A stretch of DNA of 64,000 nt from Virgibacillus siamensis. Lineage in GTDB: Bacteria; Bacillota; Bacilli; Bacillales; Amphibacillaceae. Of the stretch, positions 54,102-62,317 are shown piece by piece. Below the pieces are notes generated by a model. That model did no database searches, was not told the origin of the DNA, and worked only from the letters and a program-made list of their open reading frames with translations. Numbering within the stretch: position 1 is the first letter of the stretch; each line of letters starts with the position of its first letter. The translations under genes and the position numbers were made by a program. The stretch covers positions 372,001 to 436,000 of the forward strand of contig NZ_FUIH01000007.1 in NCBI RefSeq assembly GCF_900162695.1, in the 5' to 3' direction.

Positions 54102-54233
54102 CGAATTTTTCACGATTTGGATATTGCTATTAACGATTACGAAGCCAAAAAAGTTTGGGGATTCACTTATACATTTCGAAGCGAAGACACAGATCTTATT
54201 GGAAGGTATATAGAGAAAAACGATAGCGAATAA
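54102..54233 (+). pseudogene. 3' remnant of an interrupted gene
   Basis: An open frame without start codon encodes HDLDIAINDYEAKKVWGF and a charged tail ending IEKNDSE, stopping at 54231-54233. It abuts the transposon edge, so it is probably the tail of a gene cut by the insertion. The family is not recognised. Confidence 0.4.
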
Positions 54234-54283
54234 CTTAACAAAATAACATCGCTGTTTAATTATTGTTCAGTGGGGAGTGCAGG

Positions 54284-55114
54284 ATGACTAGAACAAAATG
54301 GGTTTTAATTCTATTGGGATCAATGGATTTGTTGCTTATACTTATGCATTTTACAGATTATTTCATTCTTTTGTTGAAGCCAACAGGTTATTTGATCCCC
54401 TTAGCAATCAATATTATTGCATTTGCTTTCATCGGCTTTCGTTCCTCCCGTGTATCATCATTATGGATTATCGCTGGTTTAGTACCAGGTATCCTGTTTT
54501 TATTGATGTATGGTTTTATAATTCTTTTGGAGGGCCATAACTATGCTAAAATCGGTTCTTCCTATAATCAGAAATCAATTGTCATCGAATATAGCCACTT
54601 TACACTAGGTGAAACAACGTATTATTATGATTTTTATGAGACGAATTTCGGTATAATTGGAAAGCATCTAAATGACCAGTCAATTAAAATAATGGTTCCC
54701 GGGACAAAACACGTTGCTGGAATGAATGCGAAAAATACTTTAGGTTTGAATGAAGCAACTTGGGTTACGAAGAACGTCGTTCGTTTTCCAACTTCGCAAG
54801 GCATGAAAGATGTGTACTTAAAACCTTCAGAGTCCCCCAAAAAAACTGTTAATGATATTGAGGCATTTATGGAATTGGCAAAGAATAAAGAAAATGGTAA
54901 GTCCATTACGGTAAACGGCAATCGGCTTACAATACGTTTTGATGAACGTTCAGGTGAAAGTTGGATTGAAGTAACAGGTAATTATGGAAAGGGTGCAATT
55001 CCCAGACAACAATGTTCCCGTATCGTTGCGAATGAAAAACGCGGGTATTATATGTTGGTAGAGTGTACACACCAATGGGAATATCCTTTAATTCCTATCC
55101 CAAAGAAAAAATAA
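54284..55114 (+). CDS. Membrane protein of unknown function
   Basis: The 276-residue product has three or four N-terminal transmembrane segments (within residues 4-85) and a soluble domain of about 180 residues that begins near EGHNYAKIG. A TTG at 54263 is in frame, but ATG 54284 behind GGGGAGTGCAGG is more likely. No known domain is recognised. It lies beside the transposon and seems intact. Confidence 0.6.
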   Translation: MTRTKWVLILLGSMDLLLILMHFTDYFILLLKPTGYLIPLAINIIAFAFIGFRSSRVSSLWIIAGLVPGILFLLMYGFIILLEGHNYAKIGSSYNQKSIVIEYSHFTLGETTYYYDFYETNFGIIGKHLNDQSIKIMVPGTKHVAGMNAKNTLGLNEATWVTKNVVRFPTSQGMKDVYLKPSESPKKTVNDIEAFMELAKNKENGKSITVNGNRLTIRFDERSGESWIEVTGNYGKGAIPRQQCSRIVANEKRGYYMLVECTHQWEYPLIPIPKKK

Positions 55115-55217
55115 CTTTATAGAGGGTCTTTTTTGGATTGCTTTAATAAGTTTTTGTTCCGCAATAACCAGCAAAACGGGGCGCTTAAAAAAATACTTAG
55201 GATAAAGGAGCAGATGG

Positions 55218-55315
55218 GATGCTCTCTCCCTTTTAAGCGCGTCCTCTCCCATTTGGGCATTGCTCTCTCCCGTTTCGGCTCGTTGTCTCCCATTTGGGCA
55301 CTGCTCTTTCCCTTC
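55218..55315. repeat. 20/21-bp repeat array
   Basis: Five units with the core CTCTCCCNTTTNGGC have CTCCC ending at 55230, 55250, 55271 and 55291, and a diverged CTTTCCC at 55312, so spacing alternates 20 and 21 bp. It lies between an intact membrane protein gene and a broken esterase gene. Confidence 0.7.
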
Positions 55316-55317
55316 AA

Positions 55318-55587
55318 ATTAACAAGATTTTATTCAAAGTTGCCTGTAACGAAAAAAATTGCTGTTTTGTAACATCAAAAGGCTTAACAGCTAATCCGGA
55401 TGGCATTCATATTGATTCTATCTCCCAAAGGAAGTTTGGATTAAGGTACTATGAGGCTTTTTCACAACAGAAACATGTATTAGATATTTTGGACACAGAG
55501 CAGGAATGGATTGAAAAGGAAGCAAAACGTGAGCTAACAAAAAATGAAAGTATATATGTTCAAAGTATGAGGTTTGCCTTAGGATAA
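55318..55587 (+). pseudogene. 3' remnant of a sialate O-acetylesterase-like gene
   Basis: About 90 residues from INKILFKVACNEK include CFVTSKGLTANPDGIHIDS and SQRKFGLRYYEAF, which match the C-terminal catalytic part (with the Asp-x-x-His dyad) of carbohydrate acetylesterases. The N-terminal two-thirds are missing and the repeat array stands in their place. Confidence 0.6.
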
Positions 55588-55702
55588 TTGAGTTTTGAGG
55601 AGTTTTCCAATAATGTCTCCAAAATAAACGAAAGTAAGTCGTAATTATCTAAGTGTTCATATGTGATAGACTTAGGAAAACATGGGAAAGGATTGATTTA
55701 TA

Positions 55703-56101
55703 ATGGAAAAGGTTACACCGTTTCTAATGTTTCAAGGCGGCAAGGCGGAAGAGGCGATGAATTATTACACATCACTCATTGAGGATTCAGAAATTAAAAG
55801 CATTATACGATACGGGGCTGAAGGCCCCGGTGAAGAAGGTACGGTTATGCAAGCTGTATTCTCTTTAAAAGGGCAGGAGTTCATGTGTATCGACAGTCAT
55901 GTTGATCATAAGTTTACGTTTACCCCGTCGTTTTCTATCTTTCTTACGTGTGATACCGAAGAGGAAATCGACAACCTTTATAATAAAATGATGGAACATG
56001 GAACAGCACTTATGCCTATAGATAATTATGGATTCAGCAAAAAATTTGGATGGCTGAATGATCAGTTTGGCATATCCTGGCAGTTGAACCTACCTGAGTG
56101 A
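55703..56101 (+). CDS. PhnB-like VOC-fold protein
   Basis: The 132-residue protein has a PhnB/3-demethylubiquinone methyltransferase-like vicinal-oxygen-chelate fold: KVTPFLMFQGGKAEEAMNYYTSL at the N-terminus, GQEFMCIDS in the centre and SKKFGWLNDQFGISWQLN at the C-terminus. Members are small dimeric proteins of largely unknown activity. GAAAGGATTG precedes the ATG. Confidence 0.82.
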   Translation: MEKVTPFLMFQGGKAEEAMNYYTSLIEDSEIKSIIRYGAEGPGEEGTVMQAVFSLKGQEFMCIDSHVDHKFTFTPSFSIFLTCDTEEEIDNLYNKMMEHGTALMPIDNYGFSKKFGWLNDQFGISWQLNLPE

Positions 56102-56173
56102 TTTGGTTGTTCCAGCCTACTGTTCGGATTGAGGGGAGGAGTAAATTGATAAAATAAATTTTCGGAGAGGAAG

Positions 56174-56785
56174 ATGCGTTTGTCAGAGATTGTTGTCTCT
56201 AAAGAGAATGTACGTGGTACAGCTTCAGGGGTTATGTTTATGGCTTTTTTTGGAACTATTTGGGCGGATGTTGGGATTGGGGGTTTACAGGAATTAGGTT
56301 CTATCTGGTTACTGATTCTGGCTGTATTGATCGGGGCCGCATTATTTTTCTCTGGAATTGCATTGATTAAGGGCTCCAGAAACCTATCTAATACAAATTC
56401 CCGTAATTCAAAGGATGTCGGCAGGTGGTTTAATATTGTTTTTGCTGCGGAGTTTGCATTGATTATCATTGCTGCTATCATATGCAATTCTGTTGGACAT
56501 TTCGATTGGTTCTTTCCGGTTATGGCTATTATTGTCGGGGTTCACTTTTTTCCACTGGCTTACCTTTTTAAAGTTAGACTCTACTATGTTACAGGGATGC
56601 TTTTTTGTCTACTGGCAAGTGTGACACTACTACTCTTTGTGCCATTAAAGATTAGTTTCGGACAGCATCAGATTAACTTATGGTGGACATTGGTTGGATT
56701 AGGTTCCATGTTGATATTATGGGTAACCAGCCTTTTGAATTTGTCCAAGGGTAGAAGGTTACTCTGGATGGCTCGAAACCAATAA
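56174..56785 (+). CDS. Multi-pass membrane protein of unknown function
   Basis: The 203-residue product has about six hydrophobic segments, the first near residues 18-32 and the last near 175-190, with a charged tail. A GGAGAGGAAG ribosome-binding site precedes the ATG. No enzyme motif is visible; it resembles uncharacterised Bacillus membrane proteins. Confidence 0.6.
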   Translation: MRLSEIVVSKENVRGTASGVMFMAFFGTIWADVGIGGLQELGSIWLLILAVLIGAALFFSGIALIKGSRNLSNTNSRNSKDVGRWFNIVFAAEFALIIIAAIICNSVGHFDWFFPVMAIIVGVHFFPLAYLFKVRLYYVTGMLFCLLASVTLLLFVPLKISFGQHQINLWWTLVGLGSMLILWVTSLLNLSKGRRLLWMARNQ

Positions 56786-56851
56786 TATTACAACGACCGG
56801 GCACTTTTCTGTTATAAAGATTGGCGCCTGTAATAAAGAAAATTTCAGTTC

Positions 56852-56956
56852 CACTCCTATCCTTGGAGATATGAAGAAGATCATGATTATATCGTATTAG
56901 AAGATCCGGACGGAAATCTCTTTTATGTTGTTCAGAAAGAAAAAAATTTCAAATAG
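56852..56956 (+). pseudogene. 3' remnant of a glyoxalase/VOC gene
   Basis: A 34-codon frame without start encodes HSYPWRYEEDHDYIV and EDPDGNLFYVVQK, the typical end of a glyoxalase-fold protein. Upstream is a CAACGACCGGGCAC copy (56791-56804) of the dispersed motif. The stretch 56786-57023 otherwise shows nothing. Confidence 0.6.
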
Positions 56957-57023
56957 TGGGATCAGGAAATTGTTATTCATATTGTCCATATATATTTATT
57001 AACAGATTTATACAAAAGTCTTA

Positions 57024-57060
57024 AGCCTAATTTCTCCTTCTTTGAAGGAGAAATTAGGCT
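57024..57060. terminator. Long perfect hairpin
   Basis: AGCCTAATTTCTCCTT (57024-57039) is the exact complement of AAGGAGAAATTAGGCT (57045-57060). It lies downstream of the TM2 gene on the minus strand and could terminate it, although flanking T runs are weak. Confidence 0.5.
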
Positions 57061-57105
57061 CTCTGTATGCTGCAAAGCAGAATCGTGTTGAAAGCGGCAT
57101 TTATC

Positions 57106-57354
57106 TCAGCGCGGATTTCGACACATAGACGGAATAAGGAATATATCAATAAATAACCAAATCCAAAGAGGTATAAGAAGTAGCCAACCTATTAATATTG
57201 ATGTCATCATCCATCCAAGCACCCCTAATAATATTTGTGCAATACCAGAACCTGTTCGTCCAGTATAGATTCGATGAATTCCAAGTTGTCCCAAGAAAAA
57301 CCAGAATAAATAACCAATCACTATACTTTTTTGTGATCCAACCCGATTAGTCAT
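57106..57354 (-). CDS. TM2-domain membrane protein
   Basis: The 82-residue protein contains the TM2 domain: SIVIGYLFWFFLGQLGIHRIYTGRTGSGIAQI with two transmembrane helices linked by the GIHRxY turn. Bacterial TM2 proteins are small and uncharacterised. AAAGGAGGAG precedes the start. Confidence 0.82.
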   Translation of the reverse strand: MTNRVGSQKSIVIGYLFWFFLGQLGIHRIYTGRTGSGIAQILLGVLGWMMTSILIGWLLLIPLWIWLFIDIFLIPSMCRNPR

Positions 57355-57462
57355 TTTTCTCCTCCTTTTTAATATTGAATTATATCAAAAAACCATTTCA
57401 GTTAATGTATTTGGAAATAAGGGTAGATAATATTATAACTTATTTTAGAAAGGAGACACAAA

Positions 57463-58056
57463 ATGTTTTCCAAAAAAGTTTTACAAATGGTAACTGTAGC
57501 TTCATTAGTGATCGGTTCTGTACTGGGAGTAGGAATGTTATCGGAGAATGCGGCATATGCATCATCTGGAACAACAGCCATTCTCAACACTTCAAATCAA
57601 GGTGCTGTTAATACGTTAAACAAAATTTACAATTCAGCCTCTAAGGGTGAAATGCCGGGAAATGTCCAAGGGCTTAAAATTGATAAAAGTACCGAAAGAG
57701 CTGTTCACCAAAAGCTAGGCATTCCCCAAAAAGTTGAAGGCCAATTTGATTTGTATCACTGGGAGATGGGACAACCGGGATTTGGATTTGCGTATCATAA
57801 TGACAACACCATAAAAGAGATACGTTATTTCGGTACGGGTGTTGAACGACAAACTAATCTTGGGGGCATTACACCCGATTTATTAGGTGACCAGCTGGGT
57901 ACTGCAGATGAAATTCTTAACGTTCCGGGTACGGATGAAGTCGATTATGTTTATAAAACAGGTAACTATGAACTGCATTTTGTTATTGGAAATAACCCGA
58001 TTATAAATGGGTTCGATCAAACTGTGAATCACGTGAATGTAAAAGAAGCGAAATAA
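57463..58056 (+). CDS. Secreted YjgB-family (DUF4309) protein
   Basis: The 197-residue protein has a Sec signal peptide (about 1-33, ending AYASS) and a soluble domain that resembles B. subtilis YjgB (DUF4309), with LNKIYNSASKGEMPG and RYFGTGVERQTNLGGIT. It is likely exported or wall-associated; function unknown. AAAGGAGACAC precedes the ATG. Confidence 0.75.
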   Translation: MFSKKVLQMVTVASLVIGSVLGVGMLSENAAYASSGTTAILNTSNQGAVNTLNKIYNSASKGEMPGNVQGLKIDKSTERAVHQKLGIPQKVEGQFDLYHWEMGQPGFGFAYHNDNTIKEIRYFGTGVERQTNLGGITPDLLGDQLGTADEILNVPGTDEVDYVYKTGNYELHFVIGNNPIINGFDQTVNHVNVKEAK

Positions 58057-58189
58057 GTTGGACATTCCTGCCGTGGTGTCTGTTTTCCCTCCAACAGAAT
58101 AAAAAAGCATATTTAAGTGAAAAAATACTGATTTATGGGAATATTTTACTATTTATTAAAAATTCCCACATAGAACACTTGTTTTGTAG

Positions 58190-58195
58190 TATACT
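58190..58195 (+). promoter_or_regulatory. -10 element of the toxin gene
   Basis: TATACT (58190-58195) lies about 100 nt upstream of the toxin start, giving a long untranslated leader as usual for type I toxins. No good -35 is seen. Confidence 0.35.
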
Positions 58196-58296
58196 AAAGT
58201 AGACATGTTATTCAGGGTGACGCTTCTCGTGAAAGCGGTAAATTGTATTATTCTTTTACTTGGCGGCTTTGGATCCCCTTGGAAAGGGGTGAGCGA

Positions 58297-58383
58297 GTGA
58301 TTGATATTGACCAGACCCTCGAGTTGATGTTGAGATTCGGAACACTCGTTGTTTTAATTGTTGGCAGCCATGAAAAGAAGTAA
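58297..58383 (+). CDS. Putative holin-like type I toxin
   Basis: A 28-residue peptide starts with GTG behind AAAGGGGTGAGC. It consists of one hydrophobic helix and a basic tail: IDIDQTLELMLRFGTLVVLIV then GSHEKK. This fits the holin-like toxin family (LMLxFGT core) whose mRNA overlaps a convergent antisense antitoxin RNA. The long leader, the hairpin at the stop codon and the structured 3' region agree with that. Overexpressed members damage membranes. It is too short for normal gene finders. Confidence 0.7.
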   Translation: MIDIDQTLELMLRFGTLVVLIVGSHEKK

Positions 58384-58420
58384 TCACCCAGTCTCCGTAA
58401 ACATAGGGTAATTACTTTTT
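58378..58420. terminator. Hairpin at the toxin stop codon
   Basis: AAGTAATCACCC pairs with GGGTAATTACTT, followed by T on the plus strand and flanked by T on the minus strand as well. It can terminate the toxin mRNA or the antisense RNA. Confidence 0.6.
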
Positions 58421-58495
58421 GAATATCCCGATTCGGAGTCGCCGTGCCTTGCGGATAACTGTCCGGGTCGCAAGTTGCTGCTTGCGGCCCTTTAA
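58384..58495 (-). ncRNA. Candidate antisense antitoxin RNA region
   Basis: In related loci an antitoxin RNA is transcribed toward the toxin gene and overlaps its 3' end. This gene-free, structured stretch is where it would start; its promoter was not identified. Confidence 0.4.
58465..58493 (+). terminator. Terminator after the toxin locus
   Basis: GGGTCGCAAG (58465-58474) pairs with CTTGCGGCCC (58481-58490) with one wobble, followed by TTT. Confidence 0.6.
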
Positions 58496-58541
58496 AATAG
58501 CAACCAATGTAATAGTATTAGTTTCCATTAAAAACTATTCA

Positions 58542-59831
58542 TTATTTCCCGATTTCGGCGGTTTTGTTAATCCGGTTTAAAATTGTTTCAACAATGATTG
58601 CAATAAGTGCGCCAAAGACAAGACCATTACTCAATATAGAGACCAGTAATGGAGATATTCCCGCAAATGCCTCGGATGGAATGAACATCGTACCAATTCC
58701 CGCAAATAACGATATACCAGCAACCCGGAACAGAATTTCCTTGTTTTTCACCGCTTCAAATTCTTGTAAGGCTAAACTGATGATACTGGCAAAAACCGGG
58801 AAAATGGCTGCATACCCAACAGCTTCCGGCAGTGCCGCAACAAATGCCGTGAATGGTGGAAAAAAGCTGATACATATAATGATTAGGGATCCAATGATAA
58901 AGGGTTTTCTGCTGGTTATTTTTGTTGTTTTTATAAAGCCTGCTGAACCGGATATAGGCACAGCTCCTATGGCTGAAAACAATCCGGCCAGCAATTGGTT
59001 AACCCCTGAAATAATTCCGGTTTGCTTCAAACGGTTGTTGTACGTCCTGACATTATGACGTTTCAGTACTTGTTGAACAACGCTTACAGTAGCCAGCAAG
59101 TTAGCAAGCAGCAATAACGTAATAATAAAGACCATGATAATCATATTGGGTTCGACCCTAGGTATCCCAAACGCAAAGATTTCCGGAGGCTTTATAAATT
59201 GGTTCACTTCTGTAACAGGCTTTGAAAAATCAAATATATAAAATAACAACCAGCCAAAAACAATACTGAACAGGACAGAATAATGACCAATCTTCGGGAT
59301 TTTCATAAAGCAATAAGAAAGTATGATAATTAACAGTGAAAGCAGAAGCACCCCAAGTTTTACAGTATGATTTTCCCCATTAAGCCCAAACATTCCATGG
59401 AAAAACGAACCGCTTAACTGTGCTACCAGCAGAATTAAATAGATCCCGACAATTGTTGGTGTAAACAAGCGTGCTAGTTTTTCCACCCATCCGAAAAAAC
59501 TTAAAATGATAAAAATAATTCCGCTTAATAAAAAAGCGTATTGTAACACACGTAATGTTTCGTTATGTGAACCGAATAAAACAGTACCTAATCCGGCATA
59601 CAAAGTAAAAACGCCCCACCACAAACCTGCCGGCCCTTCTTGTATGGGCATAAGGTGTCCAAATAGAACTTGTAGAATACCCGCAAGCCCAAGCACGAAT
59701 AATGTCCGTTGTACAAACTCTATTGTTGCAATATCATGAAGTCCATAATTGGAAGCAATAGCAATCGGAACAACTACACTGCTCATTAATATAAATAGGG
59801 CCCATTGCAAGGATGGAAAAAATACTCTCAT
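58542..59831 (-). CDS. Uracil/xanthine permease family (NCS2) transporter
   Basis: The 429-residue membrane protein has 12 or so hydrophobic spans typical of the nucleobase-ascorbate (NCS2) family. Visible landmarks are QEGPAGLWWGVFTLY near residue 63, LLLANLLATVSVVQQV in the middle and the following SGVNQLLAGLFSAIGAVPIS, which corresponds to the substrate and proton site region. It is a uracil or purine symporter; the substrate cannot be told. GGAG lies before the ATG. No PurR box or purine riboswitch was seen in the leader. Confidence 0.82.
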   Translation of the reverse strand: MRVFFPSLQWALFILMSSVVVPIAIASNYGLHDIATIEFVQRTLFVLGLAGILQVLFGHLMPIQEGPAGLWWGVFTLYAGLGTVLFGSHNETLRVLQYAFLLSGIIFIILSFFGWVEKLARLFTPTIVGIYLILLVAQLSGSFFHGMFGLNGENHTVKLGVLLLSLLIIILSYCFMKIPKIGHYSVLFSIVFGWLLFYIFDFSKPVTEVNQFIKPPEIFAFGIPRVEPNMIIMVFIITLLLLANLLATVSVVQQVLKRHNVRTYNNRLKQTGIISGVNQLLAGLFSAIGAVPISGSAGFIKTTKITSRKPFIIGSLIIICISFFPPFTAFVAALPEAVGYAAIFPVFASIISLALQEFEAVKNKEILFRVAGISLFAGIGTMFIPSEAFAGISPLLVSILSNGLVFGALIAIIVETILNRINKTAEIGK

Positions 59832-60073
59832 TTAACTTTACTCCTTTTTAGTTTTTCATTGAAAGCCATTGAATTTAAAACATATGTACAATCATAAATT
59901 GAAATAGTAAAATGAAGCAAATTAATAAACTTAATACTGTGAAGGATGGAAAAAGTTTTTTTTGTTGGAGGAATAAAAATCCGGAATGAAATCCTTTCGA
60001 AAGACAGCTTTTTACGATAGGCTTAAATGTGTAATTTGGAATACTAAACAATCAATCAGGAGTGAATGTCATC

Positions 60074-60421
60074 ATGTTAAAGCACGTAGCAAATGGTTAT
60101 GTAGCAAAAGAAATAATTAACAGCAGCTTACCGAAAGTGAAAAATGACGAGCAAACAGCCCGCCAATTTAAGGATGGATTTAATTTATCAAGAAATGCGA
60201 TGCGGCTCGCCGGCTTTTTTGAACTGATAGGATCAATATTTCTATTAATGTCAGTTTTCGGGAAAAAGTTTGTTCGAATTGGGACCGTTATGATTAATAT
60301 TGTTCTTGGTGTCGCCATATTTAAACACCTTGAAGCCGGGCATGGGCTAAAAGGATCAAAAGGAGCATTAAAATATTTTGGACTGAATATCCTTAACTTC
60401 GTTGAAACCATGCGTAAATAG
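60074..60421 (+). CDS. DoxX-like small membrane protein
   Basis: The ~115-residue product has three hydrophobic segments, with MRLAGFFELIGSIFLLMSVFG and MINIVLGVAIFKHLEAGHG, in the style of DoxX/DoxX-like proteins. ATG 60074 is preceded by AGGAGTG; GTG 60062 overlaps that site. It lies 27 nt upstream of the methyltransferase gene and probably shares its transcript. Confidence 0.6.
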   Translation: MLKHVANGYVAKEIINSSLPKVKNDEQTARQFKDGFNLSRNAMRLAGFFELIGSIFLLMSVFGKKFVRIGTVMINIVLGVAIFKHLEAGHGLKGSKGALKYFGLNILNFVETMRK

Positions 60422-60448
60422 TCAGAACTTACCTTAATGAGGTGAAAA

Positions 60449-61069
60449 ATGGGCAATCGCTGGAATGAATTCGTATATAAATTGTGGTCTCCTGTTTATG
60501 ATCGCGTTTTTAATTCAGGAAAATTCCTTCAGGTTCGAAAAAAGATATTTCAAGGAAACAATTTTAATGAAAATCAAAATATACTTTTCGTCGGTGTAGG
60601 AACGGGAGCGGAATTGGAACAGCTCAATCATACGGAATTAAACATTACAGCAATAGACTACACGAACGAAATGCTGGAGAAGGCTAAATTTAAATTCAAA
60701 AGTTCATCCATAAAGTTTTTAAAAATGGATGCACAGGACATGAGCTTTCAGGATAATCATTTCGATGTGGTGGTTGGAAGTCTTGTTTTATCGGTTGTTC
60801 CTGATGTAGATAAATGTATCAAAGAGATGGTAAGGGTTTTAAAACCAAACGGAGAGATTATCATATTTGATAAATTTGCACCTGAAGATAAAGAACTTTC
60901 TCCTGTTAAAAAAGCAGTCAGACCGTTAATCAAGCTGCTTGGTACGGACATAGGTCTGAACTTTGGGAAGATGTATGAGCAAAATAAAGAGACTTTATCT
61001 ATTAAAGAAGATACGCCTTTAATGTTTAATGGCATGTACAGAAAGATAGTGATGAGCAAGACTAGCTAG
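60449..61069 (+). CDS. Class I SAM-dependent methyltransferase (paralogue 2)
   Basis: The 206-residue product shows NILFVGVGTGAELEQL (motif I), ITAIDYT (motif II) and MDAQDMSFQDNHFDVVVGSLVLS, with the same N-terminal RWNEFVYKLWSPVYDRVFNSG segment as the protein at 44580. Both have equal length and more than half their residues in common, so they are paralogues or parallel acquisitions. The GAGGTG ribosome-binding site is good. The substrate is unknown. Confidence 0.82.
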   Translation: MGNRWNEFVYKLWSPVYDRVFNSGKFLQVRKKIFQGNNFNENQNILFVGVGTGAELEQLNHTELNITAIDYTNEMLEKAKFKFKSSSIKFLKMDAQDMSFQDNHFDVVVGSLVLSVVPDVDKCIKEMVRVLKPNGEIIIFDKFAPEDKELSPVKKAVRPLIKLLGTDIGLNFGKMYEQNKETLSIKEDTPLMFNGMYRKIVMSKTS

Positions 61070-61165
61070 ACCTTGCCCTATATTGGTATCAGAGTTCAGA
61101 CAAACAAAAAGAAGTACGTGAAAAATAGAATATGTGTTACTTCAATGAATTGGGCGCAAATCTAA

Positions 61166-61558
61166 AAAACTGTTCATTCGACAAACATCCGTGACTGTAA
61201 ACATCTTGCATCTGATAAAGCTGAAATTATAACCGATGATATCTGTGGTAATATCAATGTAGAGTGTAATGCATCTAAAAAAACATTGCTTTGGAGAACA
61301 TTATTGCCTTATTCAGTGGGAACAGTCAGTATTTTTTATAGTTCTGGTTGTGAATTGATGGAGATCTTTATCAACAACGTTTTAACTTTGACAATAGAGA
61401 AGGGACAGACACAGTCGATTACAGTTCCTTGTATAAAAAAGTTGGAGGTTCGATGTCAGGGGAAAGAAGGTGAGTGTTGTAAAGGCAAGTATCAACTTGC
61501 CATTCATTATAAAGACCCCTTTTATGATTTTCCGCAAAAAGAAGGTTGTCTTAAGTAA
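61166..61558 (+). pseudogene. S-Ena (DUF3992) spore-appendage-like protein, start missing
   Basis: The open frame after the TAA at 61163 encodes about 130 residues that resemble S-type endospore appendage (Ena) subunits: DICGNINVECNASKKTLLW, GTVSIFYSSGC, GQTQSITVPCIKKLEV and GECCKGKYQLAIHY, with the many Cys that crosslink Ena fibres. Conserved sequence begins before any ATG, GTG or TTG; the first is TTG 61286, inside the domain. It is either start-less (truncated) or uses a rare start codon. Confidence 0.55.
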
Positions 61559-61663
61559 TGAACAGTCTTTTTTCTTTCCGAAATCAGGTAGATGATTATA
61601 GATGGTTTTATTTGATGCTATAATTAAATAACATTCGATCAAAAAGACAAGGGAGCATGTATC

Positions 61664-62014
61664 ATGGCAAAACATAAGATTTATACAATGAGTGTCGCAA
61701 GTGTCTACCCCCATTATGTTACTAAGGCGGAGAAAAAAGGACGTACGAAATCAGAAGTTGATGAAATCATCCGTTGGTTGACAGGATATAGTCAGGAAGA
61801 GTTGGAAGCGAAACTGGAAAAACAGGTGGATTTTGAGACCTTTTTCGCGGAAGCACCCCAGATGAATCCTTCACGAACGTTAATTAAAGGTGTGATCTGC
61901 GGTGTCAGAGTGGAAAACATTGAAGAACCAACGATGCAGGAAATTCGTTATTTGGATAAACTGATAGATGAATTAGCAAAGGGAAAAGCGATGGAGAAGA
62001 TTTTACGGAAATAG
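61664..62014 (+). CDS. DUF2200-family protein
   Basis: The 116-residue cytoplasmic protein starts MAKHKIYTMSVASVYPHYV and contains the DUF2200 hallmarks KKGRTKSEVDEIIRWLTGY, MNPSRTLIKGVICGVRVE and a terminal helix. Function unknown. AAGGGAGCAT precedes the ATG. A strong terminator follows. Confidence 0.85.
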   Translation: MAKHKIYTMSVASVYPHYVTKAEKKGRTKSEVDEIIRWLTGYSQEELEAKLEKQVDFETFFAEAPQMNPSRTLIKGVICGVRVENIEEPTMQEIRYLDKLIDELAKGKAMEKILRK

Positions 62015-62030
62015 TATTAAAAACAAAAAA

Positions 62031-62073
62031 CACTGCTTCTATTATATTCCATAAATAGAAGCAGTGTTTTTTT
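62031..62073 (+). terminator. Terminator of the DUF2200 gene
   Basis: CACTGCTTCTATT (62031-62043) pairs with AATAGAAGCAGTG (62054-62066), followed by T7. Confidence 0.85.
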
Positions 62074-62161
62074 GTTGAAACGACAATTTGAATTTTTATT
62101 AAAGGGAAAAGTTATGTTAGCAAAGACTCGATGACCATGGGCTTTTATTGATTGTCTCTTA

Positions 62162-62190
62162 TTGACAACCCCTTCATAAATGGATATATT
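62162..62190 (+). promoter_or_regulatory. SigA-type promoter of the acetyl-CoA synthetase gene
   Basis: TTGACA (62162-62167) and TATATT (62185-62190) are exactly 17 nt apart. Confidence 0.75.
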
Positions 62191-62240
62191 GTTAGTATAT
62201 TACAACAATCATTATTTTCAGATAACGATATATTGTGAAA

Positions 62241-62254
62241 TGACAGCGTTTTCA
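62241..62254. promoter_or_regulatory. CcpA cre site
   Basis: TGACAGCGTTTTCA matches the cre consensus TGWNANCGNTNWCA at every defined position. It lies about 45-50 nt downstream of the promoter, suited to a CcpA roadblock under glucose. Confidence 0.75.
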
Positions 62255-62317
62255 ACGGAGGGTCTACCGTTAATAGAGTTGAACACGGTAAAAACATCTG
62301 ATAAGGAGGAGATTCGA

